Source of the DNA: Cordilura impudica
Taxonomy: Eukaryota > Arthropoda > Insecta > Diptera > Scathophagidae
Direction of reading: 5' to 3'
NCBI GenBank assembly: GCA_963682025.1
Contig: OY821521.1
Span: 97,896,854 to 97,960,853 of the forward strand
Length of the DNA stretch: 64,000 bases
Each line of letters begins with the position of its first letter. The stretch's first letter is position 1. A model generated the notes under the pieces. It was not told where the DNA came from and searched no databases. It worked only from the letters and a program-made list of their open reading frames with translations. Position numbers and translations under genes: made by a program. Below are positions 46,896 to 57,416 of the stretch, piece after piece.

Positions 46896-47684
46896 TATAC
46901 CCTATACCACTATGTGGTTTGGGTATAATGACTTTGTGCTGCTGTTTGTAACAACCAAAAATATTTGACCTAGACCCATCTTTAATTATACCGATCGAAT
47001 CAGAATCACTTTCTGAGTTGATTTAACAATGTCCGTCCGTCCGTCTGTCCGTCCGTCCGTCTGTGTGTCCATGTAAACCTTTTAATCAAACTGCAGGTCG
47101 CAAATATGAATATATTATGATGATACTTGGTACATAAGCTTCTATCGGCCATTGGATGAACGCTATTGAAATTGGTGAGAATCGGTCCATGTTCAGACCT
47201 AGCCCCCATACAAATTACCCCTATGAAATCGACATAAATTGCCATAAGATCCAAATTGTCATATAGATCTTACTCAAATTGGGTTTGTATGCGTTCATTA
47301 CATCCATTAATGAGTAGTCCAAAAATGATCCCTTTGGCCCCATATAGAGTTGCTTCCCGATCTTCACTTAAATCTATTAAAAACAAAAATATTGCACTGA
47401 TTCTTCTCAAATTTTGTTTGTATATATTTTTGCAAAATAAAAGAGACTTTACCAAACATGATCAGGATCGGTCCATTTTTGGACCTAGTCCCCATATAGA
47501 TATATCATCCGATATGAACTTTTTCATATCTGCAGCCAAAAAAAATTTAAGAATTCCCACTCAAATTTGGTTTTTGCTTATTTTCTATGTCCAGTTAGTT
47601 GGGCCTAAGAGATAGAGTTTCTAAACGCATGGTATAGGGTGTCGTATAGTCGGTCTAGACCGACTATAATTTTCTTACTTGTTT
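46896..47684 (+). mobile_element. mini-me-like element (family I), near-complete copy
   Basis: Start TATACCCTATACCACTATGT, GTCC tract interrupted by GTCT (47031-47062), 3' palindrome AGTCGGTCTAGACCGACT intact, end TAATTTTCTTACTTGT. The 119-codon frame 47256-47615 is a translation of the repeat and recurs in pieces at every other copy. Confidence 0.87.
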
Positions 47685-48244
47685 TATATGTGGGAGTAGA
47701 AGCAAATTAGTTATAAATATATTGCGTATAGATTTAGTATAGCTTTAAAAAAATGTGTTTATATGATATAAGAGAACAAAATAAATAATTAAATTTATAA
47801 AACAAATAATTTATTTACCAAAAATTAATGTATGTATAAATAAAATAAATAAAAATTTGGTTTTTATCTTATATATCTGTAATCGGGATTTTTAATATAA
47901 CAATATGTTTTGTTTAAAAATCAATTAAATAAATAATCAATTTATTGTTCAGTTTACTTAACAGCGTGGCTTTCCATTACTTGCTTGTTACGTTCCAAAA
48001 TTGCCGAATTTTTAAAACTTTTGACAACGTTTTTGCTTCTCTTGTAAAGAAAATAAATGTATGTTTGTATTTAGGGTAACATAAGTTTATGGAATGCCAA
48101 ATATTAAATAAACTTTTAAAATAAGTAAACTAGATGCTATTCTTGGTAATCGGATGTGGTGTAAAGTTGAATCATGATCAATGAAAATAATATGGACTTG
48201 TAATAGGATGAAAGTTGTCTTTTATGGCTCGTTTAAATTATATT
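47685..48244. other. Unassigned AT-rich DNA
   Basis: Nothing recognised. Confidence 0.3.
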
Positions 48245-48975
48245 TTAACTAGCGCTTGGGATGTTATAATAAATCATTTTTGAATAGGCATTTTTTTGGG
48301 CCACTTTTACAAATATTTTTATTTATTTCGCCGATTGCGATGTTTTATCGCAAAACTGTGTTCAGCGATGAGGCTCATTTTCGGCTTCACGGGGTTGTTA
48401 GTAAACAAGATTTCGATATATGGAGTAAGACCAATCTTTAACAAACCCTACAAACTCCATTACATCCAAAAAAAAATGCACCGTTTTGTGCGTATTACAC
48501 GCTGGTGGCATCGTCGGACCTTATTTCTTCAAAAATGAAGCTGGAGCTCGCGTTACGGTCAATAGAGATCGTTACCGCACCATTATAAATTATTTTTAGT
48601 TTGAAAGTATGGATGAGATTGTTCCATCGACCTATTGAAATCGAAATTTGGTGATAAGCTGATTTCGAGAAATGGGCCTGTCAATTAGCCTCCACGGTCG
48701 TGCGATTTGATACCTCTCGATTCTTTCTTGCGGGGCTACCTGAAGTCACTGCTTTATGCTGACCTTGGAGGCCAAAATTATTCCTGTTACTCGTGATATA
48801 CGGCCAGAAATACTCGAAAAAGTGGGTCAAATGTGGACGTTCAGAATTCGCTGTGTCACCAGCAGCCGCACTGGCCATATACCCGAAATCATTTTGGAAT
48901 GTTAATGGCATGTACTGATCTATCGCAAAAAAAATTTTTTTTGATAAAACTTAATTTGTTGTGTTATTTCTACAA
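48245..48975 (+). pseudogene. rosa-type transposase pseudogene, copy with catalytic-core deletion
   Basis: The plus strand reads FSDEAHFRLHGVVSKQDFDI (first catalytic Asp, about 48365), then after shifts GGIVGPYFFKNEAGARVTVN-like and DRYRTIINYF, then PPRSCDLIPLDSFLRGYLKS (third catalytic Asp in PLD, about 48720), and IRPEILEKVGQMWTFRIRCV with SRTGHIPEIILEC. The segment that should hold the second Asp (QQDGA) is deleted between about 48590 and 48640. The 3' flank matches that after 160 at the window start. Inactive. Confidence 0.75.
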
Positions 48976-49879
48976 TTACAAGTTCTGTCGTCCACAAAAA
49001 AAAAAAAAAAAAAAACAAAAACATCCTTCATTATTCTTCCGTTTTCTCAACAAAACTTTTAGTAATATCATTAATAGCCATTTCTCAATATCAATTTATT
49101 CATTTCTTATATTGGGTGCATAACTTCAAATGAAATTTTTTTGCAAAACATTCTATCTGAAGCTGTAACATATCTCCATCTTTAAGGTAATTTATATATT
49201 CCTTGTCAATTCAAGTCAAGTTGAATATGTTTATTTTTTAAACATTTATAGTTTTCACCTGATTCCAATTTTCTAACAAATATTTTCAGTCAAACTGGAG
49301 TCGATCAACCTTATGATACTGTTTTAGAAGTGAATATTTTTGCATTTGCTCTCGCACAATGTCCGGATTTCTCTATAAAGCCCGCCATATCGTAGAAAGG
49401 AACGCCGTACTCATTCTTTATTTTTATTTTATTTGATTTAAAAAAACCGCAAGTTAGCATTATTTGTATTTGTCCAACAGTTTTTCCGTTTTTATATTTG
49501 TGCTTCCATAAATCGCCTCATGCTTTTACGAGGCCCTCGAAAATAACAACCAAAAAGTATTCAAAATTTGTAATTTGGAAATAACTCTCACCTATTAAGA
49601 CTCCATCAAAATAAGTTTGTTACAATTTTTCGAGTGACCGTGTGGGAAATACTCAACATAACAATTTTTTTTTAATTGTATTTTCTCAAACTACAAAAAA
49701 ATTCACTATCCTTATTATGAGTAACTATGGAACAAATCGTATATCATGTAATATTTGTTCCTTTTACTCCTGAAGTAAATTAAAATTCAAGAGAGACGGC
49801 ACTATCATATAGAAGAAACTTTTAGAAACTGTGAAGTTGCGCAAAGGTAGTCTACAGAAAAGTGCCGAAACCAAAAAAA
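48976..49879. other. Unassigned AT-rich DNA
   Basis: An A-run at about 48996-49015. No coding or repeat family recognised. Confidence 0.35.
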
Positions 49880-50290
49880 AGCAAGTAAGAAAATTATAGT
49901 CGATCTAGACCAACTGCATATACCCTATGCCATGCGTTGAGAGAAAGGATCTGAGGTCCAATTAATTGGATATAACAAATACACATAAACCAATTTTGAG
50001 TTTCGTTGTTACTAAAGATATGCAGATACAAATTTCATATTGGATATTATATTTATATGAGGATTAGGTAGAAAAATGGACGATCCTGTCTATATTTGAA
50101 AAAACTGTGCTTTATTTTTGTTTATATGGGACCTATGACTAAGAATAGAGCTATAGGGTTTATTTTTGGACTACTGATTAATGGGTATAATAAACCCAAT
50201 TCGAATCTTTTGGATCTTATGGCTATTTAAGTCGATCTCATAGGGGAATTTTTGTACACGGACTAGGTCTGAACCTGCACCGATTTCCAA
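49880..50290 (-). mobile_element. mini-me-like element, reverse, 3' half only
   Basis: GCAAGTAAGAAAATTATAGT, GTCGATCTAGACCAACTG and CCCTATGCCATGCG open the reversed 3' end. It proceeds to TAGGTCTGAACCTGCACCGA (about 50270) and stops abruptly where rosa-type transposase sequence starts. The GTCC core and 5' half are missing. Confidence 0.65.
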
Positions 50291-50299
50291 ACGAAAACA

Positions 50300-51115
50300 T
50301 TACTGTTGTTGTCCTGCGTGTTGTCAGGAATTGAATATTTCACACACTTCTTTGATGTGACCTTGGCATAAAGAACTCAGTATAACGCCAAACAAAGTTC
50401 ACACGACCATCCGCAATGTCTTCAGTTCTCTAATTGGGTCATGAAACGCTTGGAAAAAGGTGAGCATTTTTACCGAAATTTCATCTTTTCTGACGAAGTT
50501 CATTTTCATCTCGGTTTTTACATCAACGTGCAAAGTTGCAGTTCTGAGGCATAGAAAATCCACGATGCACTTTCTGGGCCGGCGGTATCATTGGGCCATT
50601 TCTCTTTAAAGATGCAGAAGGCAAATGCGTTACAGTGACTGATTAGCAGTATAATGCAATGATAACTGTTTATTTTTGGCCCATTCTCGAAGATATGGAT
50701 CTGGATAACATTTGGTTTTAACATGATGGCGCGCGGTGCCACAAAAGACTTCAAACAATCGATCTTTTGTATTTAAAGTTTGAAAATCGCGTTATCATCC
50801 ATTTTGGCGATGTGCATTGACCACCGTGCAGCTGCGTTTTGACTCCGTTGGACTATTATTTGCGGAGAGCTGTTAAGGACGAGTATTACGCTAATCATCC
50901 AGCTTCAATTGAAGCACTGAAAAAAGAAATTAGTGCAGTGATTGGTAAAATACAGCTTCCACTCTCGAAAATGTACTGAAATATGGAGTTGATCGTATGG
51001 CTACTGCAAAGCCAGCCGAGGAAGTCATTTGTATGAAATAGTAGCAAGGATTGAGATTTTACTTAGAGGAAAATCAAAATTTAAAACTTACATGTATGAT
51101 CCACCTTGTATATAC
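50300..51115 (+). pseudogene. rosa-type (DD41D) transposase pseudogene
   Basis: Reading across shifts on the plus strand: SNWVMKRLEKGEHFYRNFIF then SDEVHF (first Asp, about 50497), GPFLFKDAEGKCVTV-like text, ILEDMDLDNIWF, HDGARCHKRLQTIDLLYLKF (second Asp codon 50725-50727), and PPCSCVLTPLDYYLRRAVKD (third Asp codon 50851-50853), then EYYANHPASIEALKKEI and GVDRMATAKPAEEVICMK before the stop. The two Asp are in one frame with 41 codons between, the DD41D spacing I know from rosa-type mariners. Stops (for example TAA at 50719, TGA at 50818) and indels make it dead. It belongs to a different subgroup from the 48-kb copy. Confidence 0.78.
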
Positions 51116-51146
51116 CTACATGTATGTATTTATTTACATTAATTAA

Positions 51147-51430
51147 CCTTTAACTATAGAGGTGGTGGAAAATTTTACCATCTCGTACTGTCTTTCACGT
51201 ACAAAAAAAAAAAGGTTTGTGAAAAATAGTGCCTATTTTGTTGAAATTAGTATTAACAAAATTTTTATTTTTTTTTTATTTTTTAAATTAAAAATGTAGT
51301 AGCTTATTTTTTAAAAACAAATAATTATGAAGAAATATTTTTATTACTATTTTTTATTGAAATTTAGAGGGGTAAAATTTACGACCACGTCCCTGACTAC
51401 GTGCCAAAATTTCACCTCCATAGTTAAATG
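51147..51430. mobile_element. TTAA-flanked MITE, piggyBac-type
   Basis: A 284-bp element between TTAA at 51143-51146 and TTAA at 51431-51434. Left end CCTTTAACTATAGAGGTGGT, with GAAAATTTTACCA further in; right end TGCCAAAATTTCACCTCCAT followed by AGTTAAATG. The two are inverted with few mismatches. No coding potential. Confidence 0.7.
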
Positions 51431-51434
51431 TTAA

Positions 51435-53035
51435 GAGCTATCGACTCATCATCAAAAGAATAATGTGCCCATTTGAAACAAAAAATTCATGTCTGAAATA
51501 ATGTATTATAGTTATTTAAATTGACTTCAAGAATAGGGCTGAATGTTATACAAAACATACTCGTACGTGTTTATCTATTCTTGTTCTATTATCACTCAGT
51601 GACCATTTTTAGGTTTTTTTAAGTTTAAAATTTTTTTAATACCGAAAATTAAAAACTATGTGCCAAAAAAAAATCAATGAAATGCATGAAAATAAATGAC
51701 AATTCATATTGTTAATTAGGTATTTATTTTAGTCATCTACCTACCTCTATTTAGACATTACAATATTTTTAATTTATATTGAGTCAAAATCGAAAAAAAC
51801 AAAAAATGGCACAATATAATTTTTGTATGTGGTTTAGATATTATTTCTTTTTTAAGTAAAAATTTATATTTATATAATATAAAACAACTAATTTAACAAT
51901 CATTAACACTTCATAAAATGAAACGATTTATTATAATAATTATTGCTTCTTCTTCTACACAAATTTTAAATATTTTTTTTATTTGTTTTTTTTTTCTCAT
52001 CAAAAAAAATTTCTTTTTCTTTAATATTTACTTTACGAAGACTCGTAAAAACACAATTGAACTAAAAGCAAAACAAATACAATATATCGTCATATTGCCG
52101 TTGTTGTTCTTCTTAAAAGAAAACAAAACTAAAGAATTAAATAGACATTCCGACCGTTACAAGCGACCGCTTCATGCAATAAGATTTTCACGACTAACAA
52201 GATTGTAGGGTTTTGTTTTGTATTATTTTATTTGTTGTTGCTTGTTTTGTCGGATTTGCTAACAGCGTGATTTTATTTATTTTTGTTTTTTTCCTTTACT
52301 TTAGCAATTCTTACGTATTGGTGCTTTGTTTCGTAAACATTTTTTTAGGGTTGTTGTTGCTGGCATTGGTGAGATTTGGACCCAGCAACATGTAGCTGAC
52401 AAGTGTAAAGCATCATTTATAAATATGAGAAACATCAATAAATATCTATATATAAGCAGATATATTTGTTATGTACAGGTAATTTCCTATCAACCTTTTC
52501 GTTCCATTTATGACGCCATTTGAGTTTTTTCGTTGCAAAAATTATAACTGTTGAACCAAATAAGATAATTAAAAAATTTAAAAGACATATGATAAGCAAT
52601 TGATCAACCTATGAAATGAGTGTGTGACAAGGGTTCTTCGCCGTTTACGTGCCTTCTTATGAGTTAGCAAACTTGAAATTTGTGAAAAATCAATTTTATG
52701 GGAAGTAAAATAAAATTTTTTTTAAATATTTGATTTTTATGATTCTTTTTAAAGACTTTTATGATTTAAAATTATTCCAGAAAATATTTTTAAAATAAAA
52801 TTTGTTTTTAAATATATTTTTAAATTTTTTGTAAAATATTGCTCACAATCCGTAAAAGAAGGTATATCTAAAAGACTAATAATTTCTGAACTATAATTAT
52901 TTTCTAATTCTTTTCGTGACTTTACGTGCCGCAGTGATAAATAAGTAGATCGGAAGATGCTGCTAACATGTTGAAGAGATCCTTATTTTGTCTCACCCTT
53001 GATGACTTGAAAGTGTTCAGCAATCTATATTTTTA
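51435..53035. other. Unassigned AT-rich DNA
   Basis: Frames of 60-96 codons at 51918-52523 are low complexity (runs of I, F, K) and are not called. The last ~110 bp (52925-53035) may contain the frameshifted C-terminal end of the adjacent minus-strand pseudogene: NKDLFNMLAASSDLLI reads on the minus strand. Confidence 0.35.
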
Positions 53036-53450
53036 AAGACGTTTGTTCAGTGACTCCTGTGCTTCTTCACAAAGCTTTCCAATTGGCAAAGTCTGATTAG
53101 TTATATCTTTGCCATGCGACAATATTTTATGAACTGTCGGGTTCAACTTTTTCTTTGGATGTAATTCTGCTAAAAGTGATGCAGTTTTTGAAGCATATGC
53201 TCCATATATTTCAGAATCAACTTTTTCCTTGCAGTTTAAAATATTCAAGCTCGTTCCCAATCTCTTAACGATTTGATTGTTTATTCCAGTGATTCGAGTT
53301 AAAGCCTCATCATTTTCAAAAAATCTTCTCGAAGTGTTTCCATCGTTTGAGTTTCCCTATCCGTACTTGGGAAAGTTTATATTAGTCCAATTTGTTTGAA
53401 AAACGCTTCCTGTATTCGATTCTTGCTGATCCTTTTCTTATCTTTGTTTG
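52925..53450 (-). pseudogene. Remnant of an uncharacterised arthropod protein family (VHKIL-HG type)
   Basis: The minus frame from about 53445 reads KKRISKNRIQEAFFKQIGL, then after a frameshift GNSNDGNTSRRFFENDEALT, RITGINNQIVKRLGTSLNIL, TVHKILSHGKDITNQ, LPIGKLCEEAQESLNKRL, stop, and beyond it NKDLFNMLAASSDLLI. From memory this order (NDGNTARRFF, then SVHKILIHG, then PIG-LSEEAQEARNKD, then SR-TN-D-F--LL-SSDP) characterises a family of uncharacterised proteins that is multi-copy in arthropods and Hydra. Function unknown; multi-copy behaviour suggests a mobile-element link. At least two frame breaks here, so it is a pseudogene. It is divergent to the remnant beginning at 54729. Confidence 0.6.
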
Positions 53451-53470
53451 ATGTATTTTCATCAAAGTGT

Positions 53471-53856
53471 TCGCCCTCATGTGGAAGCGTATACGCTAAT
53501 TTAACAAAAACTCCATACACCATATTCATATTCCATATTCATATTCATTCCATAACAATAAGAATGGGTTTTCACGGTTATATGTCATAAATTGTATCTG
53601 CAACTGAATTCATGGAGCAGAATTTGACAGAGGATCTCAGGTAAGCATTACAGAAAAATCATAATCGCCCTCATGTGAAAGCGTATACGCTAATTTAACA
53701 AAAACTCCATACACCATATTCATATTCCATATTCATATTCATTCCATAACAATAAAAATGGGTTTTCACGGTTATATGTCATAAATTATATCTGCAACAG
53801 AATTCATGGAGCAGAATTTGACAGAGGATCTCAGGTAAGCATTACAGAAAAATCAT
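53471..53856 (+). repeat. Tandem duplication, two copies of a ~194-bp unit
   Basis: 53471-53664 and 53665-53856 are nearly identical, both running from TCGCCCTCATGTG to CAGAAAAATCATA. Inside each unit CCATATTCATATTCCATATT gives a smaller ATTCAT-type repeat. A degraded third partial unit (AATGAGAATGGGTTTTCATG) is visible at about 53888-53960. The unit starts within the upstream part of the adjacent minus-strand pseudogene, and ends in GATCTCAGGTAAGCATTACA. Confidence 0.85.
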
Positions 53857-53959
53857 ATATCTTAACAAAACCGGACGAAACAATAACAATGAGAATGGGT
53901 TTTCATGGCTATATGTCACAAATTGCGCAACAATTCATGCAACACATTTCTGGAACCAT

Positions 53960-54728
53960 GTCTATTTTCAAAATATTACCTCTATCAAAAAATGGGGCAA
54001 GGAGGGGCAGCTACCAATTTTTGCATTAGGTAAAGGAATAATCGGAGAACTTATTTTGAAAACATGGCAACTATAGAAATTAATATTTTTCTTTTTTATT
54101 TTCCATCAAATTTGAGAATATTGGTAAATATCGATTCACCTGGACAAACACTAATCAAACAATACAGATTTTTTATTCTTTTCTTAATAAATTGATATAT
54201 CAATAGAATCAAAAGGAATGACGATCCGTTACCTAGTTTTCGAGAATCTCTACTGTTCTGTACAAGCAAATTTGGTGCCAATCGAATTTTTGTAGTCCAT
54301 GATGTTATTCTGGTTCTTGAATTATCTGGGGGGGTGAGAAATTCCAAGTCAGGGTAAAAGTTCAGAGTGAGAATACTACATAGTAAAACCTGCAAAGCTC
54401 ACACTTTTTTGTATAACCTTTTATATTTTTGCTAATCTTGATTTTTGTTTGCTTAGTTTTTCAAGTATAAACATTCAATTTAAAGCGAAAAATAGAAGTG
54501 TGCCACCCAGATACAAATAGCCTTTACATACTATTGCTGTGGAAATTATGTACCAAAACAAGAAAAAATGGATTTTTCAGTGCAGATTTTGTTCAATCAC
54601 ACCAGATGTTATTTATGAATAAATAAATAAATTAAAATTAAATAATCGCCAAAAATTGGGTGAAAAATATAGTGTGTAAAAGTTAATACAACCTTCTAAT
54701 GGATTAGAAATATATAACACGTGAATCG
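53960..54728. other. Mostly unassigned; MITE A relic at 54235-54335
   Basis: 54265-54300 (AAATTTGGTGCCAATCGAATTTTTGTAGTCC) resembles the body of MITE family A. The rest, including a 99-codon minus frame, shows no motif. Confidence 0.35.
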
Positions 54729-55190
54729 ATGTCATTCGGTATTCCAATGACCTGGACTAATCCTGGTGACGCTCACAATTCATAGAATTGCTATGCATGT
54801 GCCAATAATTAGCCAATGCCTCGTTCGGGCCACATTTCTGTGCCAAAATCTGCTCCAACTTTTCAGCAACATATGTATAATGTGATGATTCCCATATAAT
54901 CCCGAACCATCTGTATCCAATCAGCCTATTTTAATACATAAAAATCAGCTTGATTCAATGGTTCCCATATTGGAATTGACCTAGCATAAATCAGAAGATC
55001 TGGCTTTGTTTTTGAAATCAAACAAACTTTTGACACCCGGTACGAAAGTCACGGATTATCGGAGTCGTCAAGCAAACACAATGGAAATAAAATATGAAGA
55101 AGGTGACTGAAGATTATTCATTGACAGTTCAAAACTCAGAATGGAAGCAGTTTTACTGCATAAGACCAATGAAAACCTTCGGCTCCAATA
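54729..55190 (+). pseudogene. Uncharacterised arthropod protein family (FIDSSK type), 5' part
   Basis: The plus strand reads SFGIPMTWTNPGDAHNS with NCYACANN, then after a gap and shift QPILIHKNQLDSMVPILELT, SEDLALFLKSNKLLTPGTKV, TDYRSRQANTMEIKYEEGD, stop, and RLFIDSSKLRMEAVLLHKTN followed by ENLRLQY. The frame from about 54930 to 55190 is continuous but for two point stops (TAG and a TGA where the family has Trp before RLFIDSSK). From memory, C--C, KLL--KVT-YR-R and W-LFIDSSK--LKAVLLHN mark a family of uncharacterised, multi-copy proteins of arthropods and Hydra. The frame resumes without shift beyond the mariner at 56424. Confidence 0.65.
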
Positions 55191-55192
55191 TA

Positions 55193-56421
55193 TACGAGGG
55201 CGGATCAATAAGTCCGTGACTTTTCGAACTTCCCTCGTAGTTATATGAAATGCAACACTGCTCCCATCAAGTACCATCTGTTAGTAGACTATTGTAAAAT
55301 TTTGAGCAAGTTCCGTTATTTACTTTGCGTTTAACAGCTGTTCAAAACATACAACTTTGTGATTTTTTTTAAAAATTGAAAAAAGCGAATTTCGAGTTCT
55401 CATTAAACATTATTTTTTGCGAAAAAGAACCTTCAATCAAACCAAGCAAAAGCTTGATGAATACTTTGGGTAAAAAATGGTAATAAAAAGTAGTTTACTG
55501 ACTTTCGTTGTGGTCGCACAAATACAAATGACGCTGAACATTCTGGATGGCCAATTGAGGCCAATACACCCGAAAATGTCGAAAAAATCCACGATATAGC
55601 GTTGGCCGATCGAAGAGTAAAAGTGCGTGAGATTGTTGATGTCATAGGCATTTCATATGGCAGTGTGGTTTCGATTTTAAATGATCAGTTGGGTTTAAGA
55701 AAGCTGTCTGCAAGATGGGTGACAACTTCAAAAGATTGTTTGGAGTTGTTTAACCGCAATTCGAATGAGTTTTTGCGGCGTTTTGTAACTGTGGATGAAA
55801 CATGGATACATTACAACACTCCGGAGACCAAGCAGCAGTCTAAACAATGGGTTTCTCCGGGTGAACCGTCTCCAAAGAAGGCCAAGGTAAGTTTGTCGGC
55901 CAATAAGGTGACGGCAACAGTTTTATGGGATGCACGCGGGATAATCCATATCGATTGCCTTCAAAAGGGAAAAACAATAAACGGCAAATATTATGCCAAC
56001 TTATTGGACCGATTTAACGAGGATTTAAAAAACGACCCCATAGGCCAAGAAAAAAGTTATTTTCATTAACAAAATGCACGGGTGCACACGTGTGGTGTCT
56101 CAGTGGCAAAATTCCATGAATTGGTACCTCATCCGCCATATTCTCCGGACTAAGCCCCAGTGACTATTTCTTATTTCCAAACCTAAAGAAATGGCTGGGT
56201 GGAAAGAGATTTAGCTCCAACGATGAAATTATTGATCAAACAAATGCCTATTTTATGGACCTCGAAAAATCCTATTTTTTGTAAGGATACAAAAATTGGA
56301 GAAACGTTGGACTAAGTGTATTGAGCTAAAAGGAGCTTATGTTGAAAAATAATTTTTTTTTTTGCAAAAAAAAAACTGTGTTTCATTCTAAAATACACGG
56401 ACTTATTGGTCCGCCCTCGTA
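55193..56421 (+). mobile_element. mariner element, 1229 bp, with intact TIRs and TA duplication
   Basis: Left TIR TACGAGGGCGGATCAATAAG with TCCGTG; right TIR CACGGACTTATTGGTCCGCC with CTCGTA. They match in inverted orientation over 26 bp with one mismatch. TA flanks both sides (55191-55192, 56422-56423). It interrupts the FIDSSK-type pseudogene inside its reading frame, so it is younger than that gene copy. Length is close to the 1.3 kb usual for mariners. Confidence 0.93.
55375..56345 (+). pseudogene. mariner transposase, broken
   Basis: N-terminal KSEFRVLIKHYFLRKR (about 55383) and TDFRCGRTNTNDAEHSGWPI are in different frames, so a shift lies near 55470. The intact 155-codon frame 55602-56069 carries the helix-turn-helix ADRRVKVREIVDVIGISYGS with VVSILNDQLG, the first catalytic Asp in VTVDETWIHYNTPE, and IIHIDCLQKGKTINGKYY. 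An in-frame deletion removes the usual linker between ARWV and SKDCLELF. After 56069 the second Asp motif reads FH, stop, QNARVHT, so that Asp is gone. The third (APSDYFLF-like, about 56155) is frameshifted, followed by KKWLGGKRFSSN. Inactive. Confidence 0.9.
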
Positions 56422-56990
56422 TACTACAGGAACGAAAGAAGTATACGATGCACTAAGAAATATTTTAGAAATGATTAACTACGTTAAACATATGTATGTG
56501 GTGCAAATGCTGCTATTTAGAAGTTTTAACAATCGCAACAAATTAATTTTTACCATCAGGCGTACTAAATGCTCCAGATATACGAGAGCTAATAAAAAGT
56601 GACGCATTCGAAAACATTCTTTTACTCTAAAGTGGATGCTTGAAAGGCAATCAAAGAAGTAATAAAAGGCTTGAGAAAGCACGATTCCAGCAACTACGAT
56701 GTTTCTCTCGCAAGAATGTTTACATCGTTCTCGAAAAATGGAGTCCACATGTCCTTAAAAATGCATTACTTACTCGTACTACTGCAGCAGAAAATTGGCG
56801 AATGCTATCATGCTATACTATTTGAAATGAGGTTATACAATGAGTTATTTTTTCAAACTCTTTTTGTTAAAAAATCACAGATACAGAAGGAAAAAGTCAC
56901 CGAGTGCAATACTTGCGGAAATTTTCTGGTGAAGCAGGCTTGTGTTTGAAGACTAGGAGAAGCCTGCTGATCATCAATCACCATCGAAAA
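56422..56990 (+). pseudogene. Uncharacterised arthropod protein family (FIDSSK type), 3' part
   Basis: Continues the frame interrupted at 55190: TTGTKEVYDALRNILEMINY then VKHMYVVQMLLF. After frameshifts it reads KAIKEVIKGLRKHDSSNYD with VSLARMFTSFSKNGVHMSLK and MHYLLVLLQQKIGECYHAI. From memory the family has -ETYE-M--LL--I-Y--Y-W-ICGDLKV, then YSELVE-ML--F-K-G--MSLK-HFL-SHLD--P-N, and DEHGERFHQDI. The GDLKV segment and the DEHGERFHQD segment are missing or scrambled. A Cys pair TECNTCGNFLVKQAC (about 56908) follows; I cannot place it. Confidence 0.6.
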
Positions 56991-57000
56991 GATTTAGAGC

Positions 57001-57416
57001 CAAGTTTATGAACTCGTAGAGCTCAAGTAATGACGTTATTTTTCAAAGAGAAATTGTCTTTTTTTTTAATAAGAATTGCATCGAGATCAAAAATATTTAT
57101 GGCCAGAAATTTGGAGTTATTGACGCAAATTGATTGGATATGTTAATAAAAATTATTTATTTTAGCCTTAGCTACAATTTGAGAAATAATCAATGGTTCT
57201 ACAGCTGAAAAATTAAGCAAACGATCGAACGATAAGGAAAAAGTATAAAAGGTCAGTTTGGCCTAAGAACGTCAAACACTTTGAATGTTTTACTATATTG
57301 GCCTATTACTTTCACCCTGATTTGACTATGTTATTAAATTTGGTTGGTGCAATGGAACTTAGATTCTATATATCGATTGTATAATTAATTTTTTTAATTC
57401 CTTTAATTACAAGTAA
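57001..57416. other. Unassigned DNA
   Basis: Nothing recognised. Confidence 0.3.

Noticed and set aside
47256..47615. 119-codon frame and similar repeated frames (for example at 23181, 24587, 25840, 36324, 47006)
   Set aside because: They recur in every mini-me copy, are translations of its non-coding body, and the RTDGRTDG part is just the GTCC/GGAC tract.
51918..52523. Several hydrophobic frames as membrane proteins
   Set aside because: Low-complexity T-rich DNA gives runs of Phe, Ile and Leu by composition alone.
53888..54000. MRMGFHGYMSQIAQQF-like reading as a possible phosphatase-6 regulatory subunit fragment
   Set aside because: The resemblance covers too few residues, and the same DNA belongs to the 194-bp tandem unit; no further exons seen.
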